DNA of 64,000 nt from Henckelia pumila (lineage: Eukaryota > Streptophyta > Magnoliopsida > Lamiales > Gesneriaceae). The DNA is taken from NCBI RefSeq assembly GCF_033568475.1, contig NC_133121.1, positions 168,765,716 to 168,829,715 of the forward strand, in the 5' to 3' direction. This document shows, piece after piece, positions 46,874-58,289 of this stretch. The position numbers were made by a program, and so were the translations under genes. A model generated the notes under the pieces. It had not been told where the DNA came from and made no database searches. It was given only the letters and a program-made list of their open reading frames with translations. The first letter of the stretch is position 1; each line of letters begins with the position of its first letter.

Positions 46874-47843
46874 GTGGTTGCCAATCACGAGTATAAGTCT
46901 AATCCTAGGTGATATGCAAATATGCAATGCAATCCTATTACATTGTGCTTCCAATTTACATTTTTTCGTTCTTTATTGTCTGTTGGGCCCACCTTTGTCT
47001 TCAAATATTTATCTCCCACTAAGTCTAATAAATTTACAATAAATTTCGATGACAAGTACGGGATACATATTTAAGGGTGGGAACGGGCCATAAACCATGC
47101 CCACTTTTCATTACAAATGACAAATCAAATTGGGCCATAAACCAAACCCATTAATAAAACCCAACAACAATAACAAAAAAAAAATGTAAATTTCCTAACA
47201 TACACCTACAAAATTGGTCATGGCAATCGATCATCCTTTATCCAATATTTAATTCAATAATTAAATCATTGGATGACATGCAATGGCAATTTAATTAAAA
47301 AGATAAAATCAAATTTTATCTAATATATTCATAAGATCATATCTTATCATCAATTGTATCAAAATAATTAATTTTATAAAATCTAATTTAACGGATAAAA
47401 TTTATAAATTTTCCAAAAATTCAAATTTATCCAAAAATTAATTTTAAAAATTTTGGACTCAAACAATTTGATCCGATGCCTCGTGGACCAATCAAAAATA
47501 ATTTTTGATCGGATCAAAAACTAAAATTTCAAAAAATTAAAATTCTAATTAAAAATCAAATTTTAATTTTCCGGGCTGCCCGTGACGTTCCCGGGCAGCT
47601 GCACCCCCACGTGGGGCAGGGCAGCCCCTTCGCTGCCCTGGGCAGCGTTCTTGCTGCCCCTTGGGCGGTGATCTCGCCGCCCTGGGCAGCCACGATTGCT
47701 GCCCCGGCCCCGGGCAGCGACGATCGCTGCCCCGTTACCCTCTTCAAATTTAATTTCAAAAATTTTTGTTTTGGTTTCTAAAATCCGAGGCTCAAAAATT
47801 TTGCACAATCGATTAATTTAATCGTTTGATCTGAGAGCAACCT
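46874..47843 (-). other. Outer copia leader, part 2 (right of inner insertion)
   Basis: It continues the outer leader from the GACCC target site to the primer site and is similar to 43976-44898 in the inner element. It holds a GC-rich CTGCCC/GGGCAG palindrome cluster at about 47570-47745. No gene. Confidence 0.8.
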
Positions 47844-47856
47844 GGCTCTGATACCA
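47844..47856 (-). other. tRNA-Met primer binding site of outer copia
   Basis: The complement reads TGGTATCAGAGCC, exact to consensus, one base from the LTR. Confidence 0.95.
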
Positions 47857-47857
47857 C

Positions 47858-49765
47858 TGTTGGATCACGTTTTCAGATCATAGATCTGATGATACCCGGT
47901 GCAGCGGAAGTTTAAAATTTTTATATGGAACGATTTCATATCATGGGTATCAAATCCTAACGATTAAATTATGTAAGTAAAATAATAATAACAATTAATA
48001 TTTTACCTCTTCAAGCTATGGCTTGATTATGGACTCCAACAGATTAATTCTGCTCTTGTTGTAAATCCCAGGAACTGATGACTGCTCGATCAATCTCCGG
48101 AATTAGGTCCACGAACAAAAAAAAAAACCTCTGATTGATTGCACTAAAAATCAATCAGATGTTTATCGAAGAGATTAAACAGATTTGATCTGTCAATTCA
48201 GAATGTAATTTTTCATAAAAATCACAAACTGAATTCTCTCAAAAAGGGAGAAGATATTTCGAAAATTCTCTTGAGACCCTCTCTCAAATTTTCGAAAATT
48301 CCTTTTAGTATTTAGATGTGTTTTTCGAAAATTGCAACATGGAATTGTGTTGTTTTCGAAAATTACACACATATATATCTATAATTTCTAGACTAGATTA
48401 AGTTATATGTCTATTAGGACACTAACTTCTTAGGGCCCATAATCCATAACTTAAGCCCAACAAGCCAAGCCTGTTATTATAGAAATTAATATAAAATTCA
48501 TCATGACTCCGATTGATAAACTGATTTCACCAATGTGCACAGAAACCATTTCTGCACCTTTTAAAGTCAAGATAATTTTTCTGAATCCGAATTCAGTGAT
48601 TTCCAAAAATGCCCATCCCTATGTCATTTTAGGAAATTCCACTCCCTTTAGTTAAGAAGTTCAACTTCTCTTTCATTAAATTTAACTCTTTAAATTTAAC
48701 TATCTCAACGGGGATTAGTAATCCATTACTTGTGTGACCCTCAATGGTTCAGGGATACACCTAGCCGTGGGCTCACAACTCCTTGTGACTCGGAACAACA
48801 ATTTCCGACTTACCCATCGAATCATGGTAAGAGCGCCTAGCAACATCGCCCCATGATTCCCTAGGTATCACTGATAGTGTCTGCAAGAACCAGTAGGTTT
48901 TGGTTAGCGTACAGTACGGTCCCTTCATCCATATATCCCGATCGAATCAACAACCATTGGTACATCGAGAGTCGTTCGAGATTCGATAACTATGCAATAC
49001 ATCTTGAAGATCAAATAGTGACATCGCATGTGCTACTAGGAAACCAAGTAACCTAAATCACATCGAGTACTCTGGCCAGAGATTTGTCACACTAATATCT
49101 CCTCAGATCGCATAGTCCGCACTCGCAAGCATGTGGTGAATCCTTGACAACAAAGCATCGACTCTTATATGTGTCGTAACTGTACCCAATCCCGACACCT
49201 GATGACCCTCATAGAGTCGGTAAACGAGTCAAAGTATAGTACTAGCATATAGAGTCTCCATGATGTTTCAAGTATTAAGGACTAATGATGTACAACCAAA
49301 ACCGCGGACTTATCCACTCAATTAATAATAACCACTTGGAAAGTTCGAATAGGATAGTTCGATCATTCATCATATGAATATTCATTTGCATACTTTGAAC
49401 ATCTCTATGTTCCATACCAATGAAACGTGGTACTTGGCATCGCAAATGCTAGTCTCGATCTCGAGCGATCCTTATCCTTATTTGCGAACGGCTCAATTGA
49501 CTAGGAACTGTTTAGAATATACAGTGACTATAAGATGTGTTTCATGATAGTGATCTCTCTTTATTCACTATCTCATCTTACTTACACTATAGTATATTCA
49601 ATGTCTTTATCAAAACAACAATAGTATATCACAATATAGCATTATGAAGAAAGATAAAGAAAATGTCATGAATGAATGTAAATTATATTAAACAAAGATT
49701 GTTTACAATAAGAGTCTCTCAAAGCCCTTAGCCACAACTTGGCTAGCGGGGCATCAAATCTTTCA
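47858..49765 (-). repeat. 5' LTR of outer copia (right copy)
   Basis: 1908 bp, TGTTGGATCACG...AATCTTTCA on +, paired with 31397-33310. The sequence to the right returns at once to the interrupted SIRE-like gag. Confidence 0.92.
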
Positions 49766-51062
49766 GTTCTTAGGTCATTACTTGAGAGATTCAATGGAAA
49801 AATTTGGGCACTTGAATAAGTAAAGAACACTTCAAAGATGAATTTGACATAATTAATGAGTATTCTTCAAGTGTTTGAGATGAATACTACCGCGCAGAAG
49901 AAAGACAAGGGAAAATCAATAGCTTTTCAAGATTCAAATGACTCATATGAGGAGTATGTTCAGTTTCGTCAAGAATTTCGTCAATTTGATCTTGAGGAGG
50001 ATTCGTTCTCACTCATCACCAAAAAGTTCAATGATTATCTAAAAAGGATGAAGGAGGTTAAGAAATCTGATCAGAAACTTAAGGCTCCAATGGTCTCTAA
50101 TAAGAACTTAAGAATTACTGGACAAGATCAATCACCAAAAATGATTCATGATTCTCATAAGCCTCTACTGATGTTGGAAGGGAAAACAAAGCCTGTTTCC
50201 AAGAAGTTAGATACAGTTCAATGTCATGCATGTCAAGGTTTTGGACATTATGCCAATGAGTGTGCTAATACTCTTCGAAAGGGGATGAACACATCATTGA
50301 GTGATGAATCTGAAGAAGATGAAGAATAAAAAGATGAAGAAAGTCACAATGCCCTATCTGCCGTACTGGAAAGAAAAAATAAGTTTCAAGTCAATCCTTT
50401 AGGTGTTACCGCAGGTGTTGCCACACCTGGCCGCAACATCTCCAAAAGGTCAATTTGTTTTAATTCTTCTACTATTGATAAACTGTGTCCTTCTGATGCA
50501 GGTGATGGAAAAATGTCTATGGAAGAGGTTCGTATGATGTATGAAGAGTTGTGTGCTGACTAGATTGAAAGGAATAAGTTGAACAGTACCATTCTTGTAA
50601 AAGAAAACACTGATTTGAAGGCTGCTATTTCTAGACTTGAATGTTTACTGAGCAAGAAGGACCTGGAGTTGTGTCAGGTAAAGGAAGAACTCAAAAAAGC
50701 TAAAGCTACGTTGGCCAAGTTTAATTCAAGCACAACCAAGCTTGATTCTCTGCTCATTGTAGGAAGAGATGGAAAGACAGGTTTAGGTTTTGAGAACAGT
50801 AAATTTGAGGTTGATGAATGCTCAAAAACTTCTGTGTTTGTCAAAGAAAGTAGTTGTACAGGAAGCTCAACCAAAAAGGTCACATCCACCAATCCTCCAA
50901 AACCAAAGCCACAGCCTGCTCCTTTAAATTCTAGAAGGAAACGTAAGTTTATTTGTCACTACTGACATAGACCTGGACATAGCAAACCATACTGTTTTAA
51001 GTTGCAGGAAGACTACAGATAGAGATCTGCATCGAAGGTGTTGCCTAAGATGTTGCACAACA
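49766..51062 (+). pseudogene. SIRE-like copia gag, second part
   Basis: It resumes the gag left at 31396, beginning LRSLLERFNGKI. The piece at 49856-50329 carries a zinc knuckle CHACQGFGHYANEC followed by an acidic Ser/Glu stretch. 50338-50562 ends in a TAG. 50579-50965 has a coiled coil (LVKENTDLKAAISRLECLLSKKDLEL), a Pro/Lys linker and a second knuckle CHYxHRPGHSKPYC, with TGA in place of one residue. Two knuckles around a coiled coil are typical of the long Gag of SIRE-type copia. Protease and Pol do not follow, so the element was truncated before or by the next insertion. Confidence 0.8.
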
Positions 51063-51065
51063 CCT

Positions 51066-51700
51066 CTGTAGTGATCCGTTCCGAAATTAAGTGATTAAGT
51101 GATAATCACAAGGATTAATTAAGATAAAACAAGGTTAAGGAAACTTCAGATGAGTCTAAATGCTGCAGGAATGGACTCAAAATGATCGAAAATGACCCAA
51201 AGGGTGACCAGGAACTAATGCAACATTTGGAGAACGGATGCAACATTTTGGTCACTTGATGTCATCCGTGACATCAGCAAGATGACTACGTATCCAACCA
51301 TCCTCAAACTCGTAGGGTGAGCGCCCTACTACAGGATACCTCTAAGGTAAAGGCTCAATATGCTCATATATGCAACATACATTCATGAAATATTGTATAT
51401 AAAGGCATATAAAACATGCAATCATATAATCCATGCAAACACATAATACATGCATACTCAATCCGTATATCTCGAATAATAGTAAGATCAATAAACTTCG
51501 ATTAATCAATTATAACTTGACAAACATTCCTATGGGCGCTTGCGCTCCTTCCAAAGGTCAGAAATTTCTTATGGAAGGCGCTTCATAATATAATTCCGAC
51601 AGAACGAAACATAATGGTTTATCATGTCCCGACCCTTGGTCGATGCCTGCTGTGCATGTTTCACTCTGACTCCACCAGCCATGGCCTATTCTTCTTCCCA
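51066..51700. repeat. LTR-like fragment (TGTAGTGATCCG...)
   Basis: It starts TGTAGTGATCCGTTCCGAAATT, the style of the Ty3 LTR end seen reversed in the solo LTR at 63044 (TGTAGTGACCCG). It holds direct repeats of ATGCAACATTT and a TATA-rich stretch. The right end and orientation are not resolved. Confidence 0.4.
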
Positions 51701-52234
51701 ACTATAAAGCTACGTTGAAAGGAATGAGTTTCTGGACATCCCTAAAAATGGCCCAGCGCATGGATATTATTGATATATTTTATATGGATGAAAGAGCAGC
51801 TAAGCAGCACCGAATTTTTGGTGTTCGCAATGCGCACCTGGGCAGTATGGAGTGATCGACTTCCGATAGTGCACAATAAAGAGGGACAGCCGAGGGACAT
51901 AAATGCCAGTTGGAGCGAAAGCTTGTCACATGACTTTCAAATTTCTCGTAAAGTATCAGCTTGAACTCACTTGAATGGATAGAGTCAGCCCCCGAAGATG
52001 TGGTCTGCTCCACCTATTGGCAAGCTTAGATTGGATGTTGATGCGGCGTATAACGAGAACACAGACAACTATGCCATGGGAGGAGTAGTGAGGAATCATG
52101 AAGGAAAACCGGTTTTGGTGTTTGGTAAAAATATTGACAAGCCTCTGTCGGTTCTATATGCTGAATTCCTCGCGTTTCAAGAGGGTCTATATATCTCTAA
52201 CGTTCATAATTTACTGATTCACCAAATCACATAG
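51700..52234 (+). pseudogene. LINE 3' end: RNase H-like domain (RVT_3 type)
   Basis: WSAPPIGKLRLDVDAAYNEN followed by YAMGGVVRNHEGKPV and LYAEFLAFQEGLYIS matches the RNase H tail of plant L1-type LINEs (the W-P-G-K-N/D-D and gigavvRd patterns). The region before about 52000 is decayed. It is separate from the LINE at 60.9 kb. Confidence 0.65.
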
Positions 52235-52317
52235 GATTCTCTTCTTACTGTGTAAGTAGTCACAAAACCAGAAAGAAATCTAAGCTATGAAGGATCTATT
52301 ACGAGAGATATCAAACT

Positions 52318-52435
52318 ACTTTTGGACTCTCACATTCACAGCACTCTCTGCCACGTCAAGAGATCGCGAATGCTATACTTTTGGACTCTCACATTCACAG
52401 CACTCTCTGCCACGTCAAGAGATCGCGAATGCTAC
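52318..52435. repeat. 59-bp tandem duplication
   Basis: ACTTTTGGACTCTCACATTC...GCGAATGCTAT occurs twice (52318-52376, 52377-52435) with no visible mismatch. Confidence 0.9.
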
Positions 52436-52442
52436 AGCACAA

Positions 52443-52765
52443 TCGATCGCCACTTTTTCTATTTCTTCCTCCTTATTTATTTGAGAGCATGAAAATTTTC
52501 TTTTTGGTTGATAACCTTATAATAAAATACCTCTCTCTTATTCAATAAATTACAAATGTTTACCCGTAAAAAAAAAGTTTATAACTTGTCAAACTCAACA
52601 AGAGTAATATGACATGAGAAGACTTGGAGTCTCTTACTATAGAAAGAAATGCAAGAAATATGAAAAATCAATCATAACTTGCCGGATTAAAGCATCAAGT
52701 GTACGTAGTATCGTCTATATAAGAGTATTTGAATATCCGAACAAAATTAAATAATAATTGATTTG

Positions 52766-52797
<32 letters not shown>

Positions 52798-53096
52798 GAT
52801 ACAATGAGTAACTATTATGAACATTAGTTAGACTAGCGTTTTAAACATTTAATGAATGGATGTCACTTGACTGAACTCAAGGATTGTATAAATATAAAAC
52901 AAGGTCTTTAAAAAAAAAAAAAAAGGAAAATTTACAAGGAACTTGGAAGAAAGGATTTTCATTGAAATGGTAAATAATATTGTGATGAGAAATTGGAGGC
53001 GGGCAGAAGCCGCATGAAACGGTGTCGTGTCGGCAGTCAACCCAATCTTCTCCCTTCCATCATCCACCGCCGCCGTCTCCTCCTCCGCCTCCCGCC
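52443..53096. other. Spacer and 5' region of the F-box gene
   Basis: AT-rich, with an (AT)n run at about 52768-52792 and a poly-A stretch near 52910. The last 75 bases are C-rich (ccgccgccgtctcctcctccgcctcc), typical of a plant 5' UTR. A long frame extends upstream of the start codon but has no ATG of its own. Confidence 0.6.
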
Positions 53097-54254
53097 ATGG
53101 ATTTCTCCCCCTTCAACCTTCTCCCGCAGGAAACCATCCACCAGATCTTAGCCCAGCTCCCTCTCCGCCAAATCGCCGCCGCCAAGTGCGTCTGCAAGGC
53201 CCTCCACTCCGCCCTCTCCTCCTCGGCGTTCCTCTACCTCCTCCGCTCGCAGTCCGGCCCACTCTTCCTCCTCGCCCTCAAGCCCTCCAATCGCCACGTT
53301 TCCCCTCATCCGACTCTTCACGCCTTCGACCCTTCGTCCAACCAGTGGCTCAGATTCTCCCTCTCTTTTCTCCCCTTCTCCTCCCTCCACCCCATTACCT
53401 CCTCCCATGGCCTCCTCTACCTCTGGGGTTCGCAGCCCACGTCGCAGGATCCTCGTATCACCCTCCCGCAGAGTTCCCAGAAAGCCCTTGTGGTCTGCAA
53501 CCCTTTGACTAGCCAGTACAGGATCCTTCCTCAGCTCGGATCCGCTTGGTCTCGCCATGGATCTGTGCTAGCCGGCTCGTGCAGTGTAGTCCTAGTCCTC
53601 ACAGAGCTTGCGGTTCTGTATTATTCCGAGAATCGGAGTCTGAAATGTGACAGTCTCGGCTCCAGTGTGTTGAATAACTGGCTCAAGTTTTCCTCTAATC
53701 TGCCGTCGAAGCCGCGGAGCCCAGTTTTGGTATCGAATTTTATGCTTGTGTTGTGTGATCTAGGCTCGCCTTGGAGGTCCCAATGGGCGATGTTCAAGAC
53801 TGAGATTGGGAGTGCAGACAAAATCCAGCATTGGATTCGGGTGGAAAAGCGCGAGTGGGGGGATATTTTCGACATCTTGAGACGACCCCGGCTGGTGAAG
53901 GCTGGGAATGAGAAGAAACTTTACATGGTTGGGGGATTGAAGAGCTCCTACGTTATGCAGAGCGCGTGCTCGACCATCTTGATATTGAGGTTGGACCTGG
54001 AGAGCCTCGAGTGGGAGGAAGCGGACCGAATGCCGGTGGAAATGTACCGGTGTTTCTTGAAGAGTAGTAAGTTTAAAGTGTTTGGTGGAGGCGATAGGAT
54101 TTGTTTTTCGGCGAAAAGGGTTGGGAGATTGGCTCTGTGGGAAGAGAAGGCTGATGGAAAGGCCGAGTGGAGATGGGCCGAAGGCGTGCCGGTAGGTGGA
54201 GACGGGCTTTGCCGTGGATTCGTGTTCGAGGCGAGGCTCGAAGCTGTGCCGTGA
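53097..54254 (+). CDS. SKIP15: F-box protein, SKIP15-like
   Basis: An intact intron-free gene of 385 residues. The chosen start, ATG 53097, lies in a strong context (cccgccATGG) and gives MDFSPFNLLPQETIHQILAQ. The F-box occupies about residues 6-50 (LLPQETIHQILAQLPLRQIA, CKALHSALSSSAFL) and should bind SKP1/ASK in an SCF ubiquitin ligase. The rest resembles a beta-propeller substrate domain and carries blocks characteristic of SKIP15: NPLTSQYRILPQLGSAWSRHG, NWLKFSSNLPSKPRSPVLVS, EWGDIFDILRRPRL, LILRLDLESLEWEEADRMP and FKVFGGGDRICFSAKR. It sits alone between transposon blocks, with GC-rich codons. The name rests on recalled similarity to Arabidopsis SKIP15; the F-box family call is firm. Confidence 0.85.
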   Translation: MDFSPFNLLPQETIHQILAQLPLRQIAAAKCVCKALHSALSSSAFLYLLRSQSGPLFLLALKPSNRHVSPHPTLHAFDPSSNQWLRFSLSFLPFSSLHPITSSHGLLYLWGSQPTSQDPRITLPQSSQKALVVCNPLTSQYRILPQLGSAWSRHGSVLAGSCSVVLVLTELAVLYYSENRSLKCDSLGSSVLNNWLKFSSNLPSKPRSPVLVSNFMLVLCDLGSPWRSQWAMFKTEIGSADKIQHWIRVEKREWGDIFDILRRPRLVKAGNEKKLYMVGGLKSSYVMQSACSTILILRLDLESLEWEEADRMPVEMYRCFLKSSKFKVFGGGDRICFSAKRVGRLALWEEKADGKAEWRWAEGVPVGGDGLCRGFVFEARLEAVP

Positions 54255-56047
54255 TGGAGGGAGGAGTGTAAGTTATTGTAATACATGTTTTTGTAATTTG
54301 AATATCAATGCTATTGGATAATTTGTTTTATATGATTGTTGAATATTGGCATTGTTTTGTTTAAGTTGAACATGTTGTATGATCTACATATATAAATGAA
54401 TCGATACTTATTTAGTTTTTACATTACGTAGCTGTACATAGATTGCTTGTTTTCTTGATATTATTTATTTTGTGTTTTTCTTTTTGATGTTCATTAGCTT
54501 CTTAATTTAGTTGATAATGCATATCGGGATGGCGAAAATGTTGCAGCCTATATGTTTATGAATCCATATGTTGCTGATAAAAAATATTTGAATCATTATG
54601 TCACGATAATTTTCTTGGTATAATTACACAGGACGTTTGCTTGTTCTGTTTTGTTTTACTCTTTTGACAATGCGTTTTTAGTTTGCGAACATGTTGATAT
54701 CGTGTCTATAAATTATCCTTCTTAAGTTGGTGAAGTGTGTATACGAAAACCTTGTTTCCAAGTGGTACCATCCGCTATATCTCTAGTATTCCTCTTCTTC
54801 TCACAACTTCTGGAGGAAATTCAAAATTCATCGGACGAGCCCTAGAACGTTTATTGTGGTACCTATCCAATTGACATAAAGGAATAATTATTGTGTGTGT
54901 TTGTTGGGTGTGCTTTCATGCCGACTATTTCTTTAGAAGATTGAAGGTAAATGGTGCTGTTATACTATCAACGTGTTGGTTAAATCTATTAATAATTTAA
55001 TATCACTCTATTTTGTGTTAAGTGTTGTCAATATTTATAGGGTAAGTTGATGGGAATGTGTGAGCATACAAAGTCGATATGTATTCGTGTTCACCTGTGT
55101 GGGACACCGTCAGTTGTGACTATAGGGTTTATTACCCGCGACCTGGTTTGTGTCCATGTTTGTATGGAGTTGGATTCTTCGTAGATAGGTGAGAATTCTT
55201 ACATGATTGGAACGAATTTTGAGTCGGATCAGTTAGGAAGACAGAATGTCTCCTTGAAAGATCATCTCCCCGTTACTTGTTGATGTTCTTGTAGAATCAA
55301 GAAATGAGTCTATCGGTTTAAATCATGCTCATTTGTGGATTACGCCAGCAGTAATCATCGAATGATCAAAAAGGAATTCCACTTGTTCACAAATCAGACT
55401 TGTAGCCGAGTTTAGATTCAGGCCATGTCGGCTTTCTTTGGCAGTGACAGGTGTGTTGAATTCGCTTCCACATGTTCTTGAAATCATGTGTGTTGATGTT
55501 CGTTTATGCGAATGCGCTAACCTTGAACTATCAAGTCGTCGCCATTAGAGTATGGTACATTTTCCATTACTACGTGGTATGTTGTATCGATCTCAAGAAT
55601 CTTCAACCTTTTATAATTCTCAGAAACAAGCACGTGATTTGACAAGAGTTTGTGTATATATTGAAGACATTGCAAAGGTCTCTCTCTGTTGTATATTTCC
55701 TGTAGGCTCAAGACATGAAATGGGGATAGGTCAGTGATCAGTATAAACAAGTAACTAGAAAATCTTGTGCTTACAATATTATCAACTCATTCCATTCGAT
55801 TGGATTCGTGTACATTTTTGCGTTCATGAATTCATTGAACCATTGGATTGTGCGGGTCTCTCGTATATTTGCATAGCACATGATTCTTGCTCTAGAGATC
55901 TAATGGCTATAACTTTGCAAGGGACTCAATTTGCAACATACTATGCCCAAACAAGTTAAATGGTTGTTGACGGAAAATTCGATGCTGGCCTTTGGGTCGT
56001 ATAACATCCAACATCCATGATCCATATTTTCTCATATAGGCGTGATT
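54255..56047. other. Downstream region of the F-box gene, no gene seen
   Basis: About 1.8 kb of T-rich non-coding DNA. The first 200 bases may hold the 3' UTR (AATATCAATGC, T-rich). Short frames at 55.5-56.0 kb show no recognisable domain. Confidence 0.5.
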
Positions 56048-56362
56048 AGGGGTGCAAACGAGTAAGCTATTCGTTAGCAGCTCGGTCAAAACTCGATTGA
56101 GTTCGAGTAGCTCGAACATAAATTGAGCTCGAGCTCGAGTATTAAATATGTTTGTCGCGAGCTACTCGATAATATATATATTTTTTTTCGAGCTCGAGTT
56201 CGAACTCGAGTAAATTGAAATATGCACGAGTCGAGTTCGAGTATGAAATTAGTTACTCGATCGAGCTCGAGCTTGAGTCCGAGTAGACAAATACAAGTCG
56301 AGCATTCGAGCTCGAGCTCAAATAGTATGATACTCAACTTGTCTCGACTCGTTTGCACCTCT
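56048..56362. mobile_element. hAT-like MITE, 315 bp, rich in GAGCTCGAG
   Basis: Ends AGGGGTGCAAACGAG and CTCGTTTGCACCTCT are inverted with 14 of 15 matching. The body is a dense set of GAGCTCGAG/CTCGAGCTC palindromes. Flanks (ggcgtgatt and gacgcgatc) may be a decayed 8-9-bp duplication. Confidence 0.75.
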
Positions 56363-56712
56363 AGACGCGATCAATGTTGATCAGTTTCATGTGGTAGCGT
56401 CGACTTTTCTCCGCCGGAGATGCATTGCAATAATGTTTTTCACTTTTTCTTCACATGAATTCCAGTGAAAAGGGAGCTCCTGGACCAAAATTGTATATCC
56501 ACGTTGCAATAGATAAGTTTTCAAATCGAATGAAAAAAATTATATTCTTGCGGGATAAAGTTTATAAAATCACATAAAAATTAATGTTTTCTTATTTGAG
56601 CGAAGTAGCTGAATTTTCAATCATCTCCGAACAGGGGAAGGTCTTTGGCATGGGTACTTGTCATATACGATATTTGAACGTGTGCAAGTTTTCAAAATAA
56701 GATATTTATTTT

Positions 56713-58241
56713 GAGTTATTTGCACTAAACACCGTTGTAAAATATTGAAAATGTACACTTCTCCCCTGTGAAATTTTAATAGGCATCTTCAACCCTAACC
56801 TTTTAAAAAATTAGCACACTCGCCCCTTCAGACGAGTGATTGTTGCGCACGCGCCCCTCATGTGACTGGGCAAAGATTTTGATATTTTTTTTTGCACCAA
56901 ATATCCTTGTGAAATATAAAAAATGCATATTTGACCCCTGTGAAATATAAAAAATGCATATTTGACCCCTGTAAAAATAATTTTTAAATCTATTCAACCC
57001 ATAATATACAATTTTTTATTAAAATCTAATTATAAAATATTTAGCAAATATTTTTCATTTTATTAATTTTATTTTTAATTTTTAATTTATTATGATTATA
57101 TAATTATTTTCTAAAAAATATAATTATTTTATCTTGTTATCATTATTTTATTAAATTTTCTTCTTGTTTCCAACTATCAGATTAAAAATTCATTCATAAA
57201 CGAGATTTAAATACCTAAAAGTACCAAAATGTTAAATCAAAATGATAATTTCATGGATATTACTTTTTAATTTAGGATTATAGATTTTTGAACCAAAATC
57301 TAAATTTTTTAAAATGCAATGTAGAATTTGCATTAAATTATAATACACAATATTTATTAAGATCTAATTATAAATATTTTTCAAACATTTTTAAGTTTTT
57401 TTTATTTTTATTTTTTTAATTTAAATTTATAATTTATAATTAATTTATTTCTAAAAAAAATTATTACTTTATCTCGTTATCATTATTTTATCAAATCATT
57501 TCGTGTTTTCAACTTTTCCATTAAACATGATTAATAAATAAGGATTTAAATATCTAAAAATATCAAAATATTAAACCAAATGATAAGTTCATAAATGTTA
57601 CTTTTTCGATTTAGAATTACATAAACATGTTATTTTTTTATTATTTATTACAAATTGTGCAATACATATTCTCGAAAAATTTAAATTTTGGTTCAATAAT
57701 ATATAGTTCTAAATCGAAAAAACAATATGTTTGAACTTATCGGTTTAGTTCAATATTTTGGTACTTGAAATTATTTAAATACTTGTTTATGAATGCATGT
57801 TTAATGAAAAAGTTGGAAACAAGAAGAAAGTTTAATAAAATAATGATAACAAGATAAAAGAATAATATTTTTTAGAAAATAATTATATAATCATAATAAA
57901 TTTAAAATTAAAAATTAAATTAATAAAACAAAAAGTGTTTGTTAAATATTTTATAATTAAATTTTAATAAAAATTGTGTATTATGGGTTGAATAGATTTA
58001 AAAATTATTTTCACAGGGGTCAAATATGCATTTTTAATATTTTACAGGGGTATTTGTTGCAAAAAAAAATATCAAAATCTTTGCCCAGTCGCATGAGGGG
58101 CGCGTGCGCAACAATCACTCATATGAAGGGGCGAGTGTGCTAATTTTTTAAAAGGTTAGAGTTGAAGATGTCTATTAAAATTTCACAGTGGAAAAGTGTG
58201 CATTTTCAATATTTCACAGGGGTGTTTGGTGCAAATAACTC
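56713..58241. mobile_element. Long-armed AT-rich palindromic element I
   Basis: GAGTTATTTGCACTAAACACC at the left matches the reverse complement of the right end (GGTGTTTGGTGCAAATAACTC). The arms run some 550 bp and include the GCGCACGCGCCCCTCATGTGA block and its complement. A further direct copy of the inner arm lies at about 57340-57620. No coding capacity. Probably a non-autonomous MULE-type element; no clear 9-bp duplication was found. Confidence 0.75.
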
Positions 58242-58255
58242 TATTTTTATTATAT

Positions 58256-58261
<6 letters not shown>

Positions 58262-58287
<26 letters not shown>
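58262..58287. repeat. (AT)n microsatellite at left edge of palindromic element II
   Basis: An AT repeat abuts the element start at 58288. A matching (AT)n tract lies at 59941-59980. Confidence 0.85.

Positions 58288-58289
<2 letters not shown>

Larger units (their letters stand above)
31397..49765 (-). mobile_element. Outer Ty1/copia element, - strand, containing a second copia
   Basis: It is bounded by two related LTRs (31397-33310 and 47858-49765). Inside the right LTR is the primer site, and next to the left LTR is the polypurine tract, so the element reads right to left. Flanks are TTTCT and GTTCT, a 4-of-5 match for a target duplication. Without the inner insertion and its duplicated GACCC it is about 8.9 kb. 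It interrupts a SIRE-like gag. Its own Pol is broken and a gag segment is deleted, so it is non-autonomous. Confidence 0.9.

Noticed and set aside
53022..53096. Longer N-terminus for the F-box protein
   Set aside because: The upstream start would be GTG; ATG 53097 is in good context and begins exactly at the conserved F-box lead.
53148..53558. Minus-strand open frame over the F-box gene
   Set aside because: Its Glu/Gly-rich product is the mirror of the C-rich coding strand.
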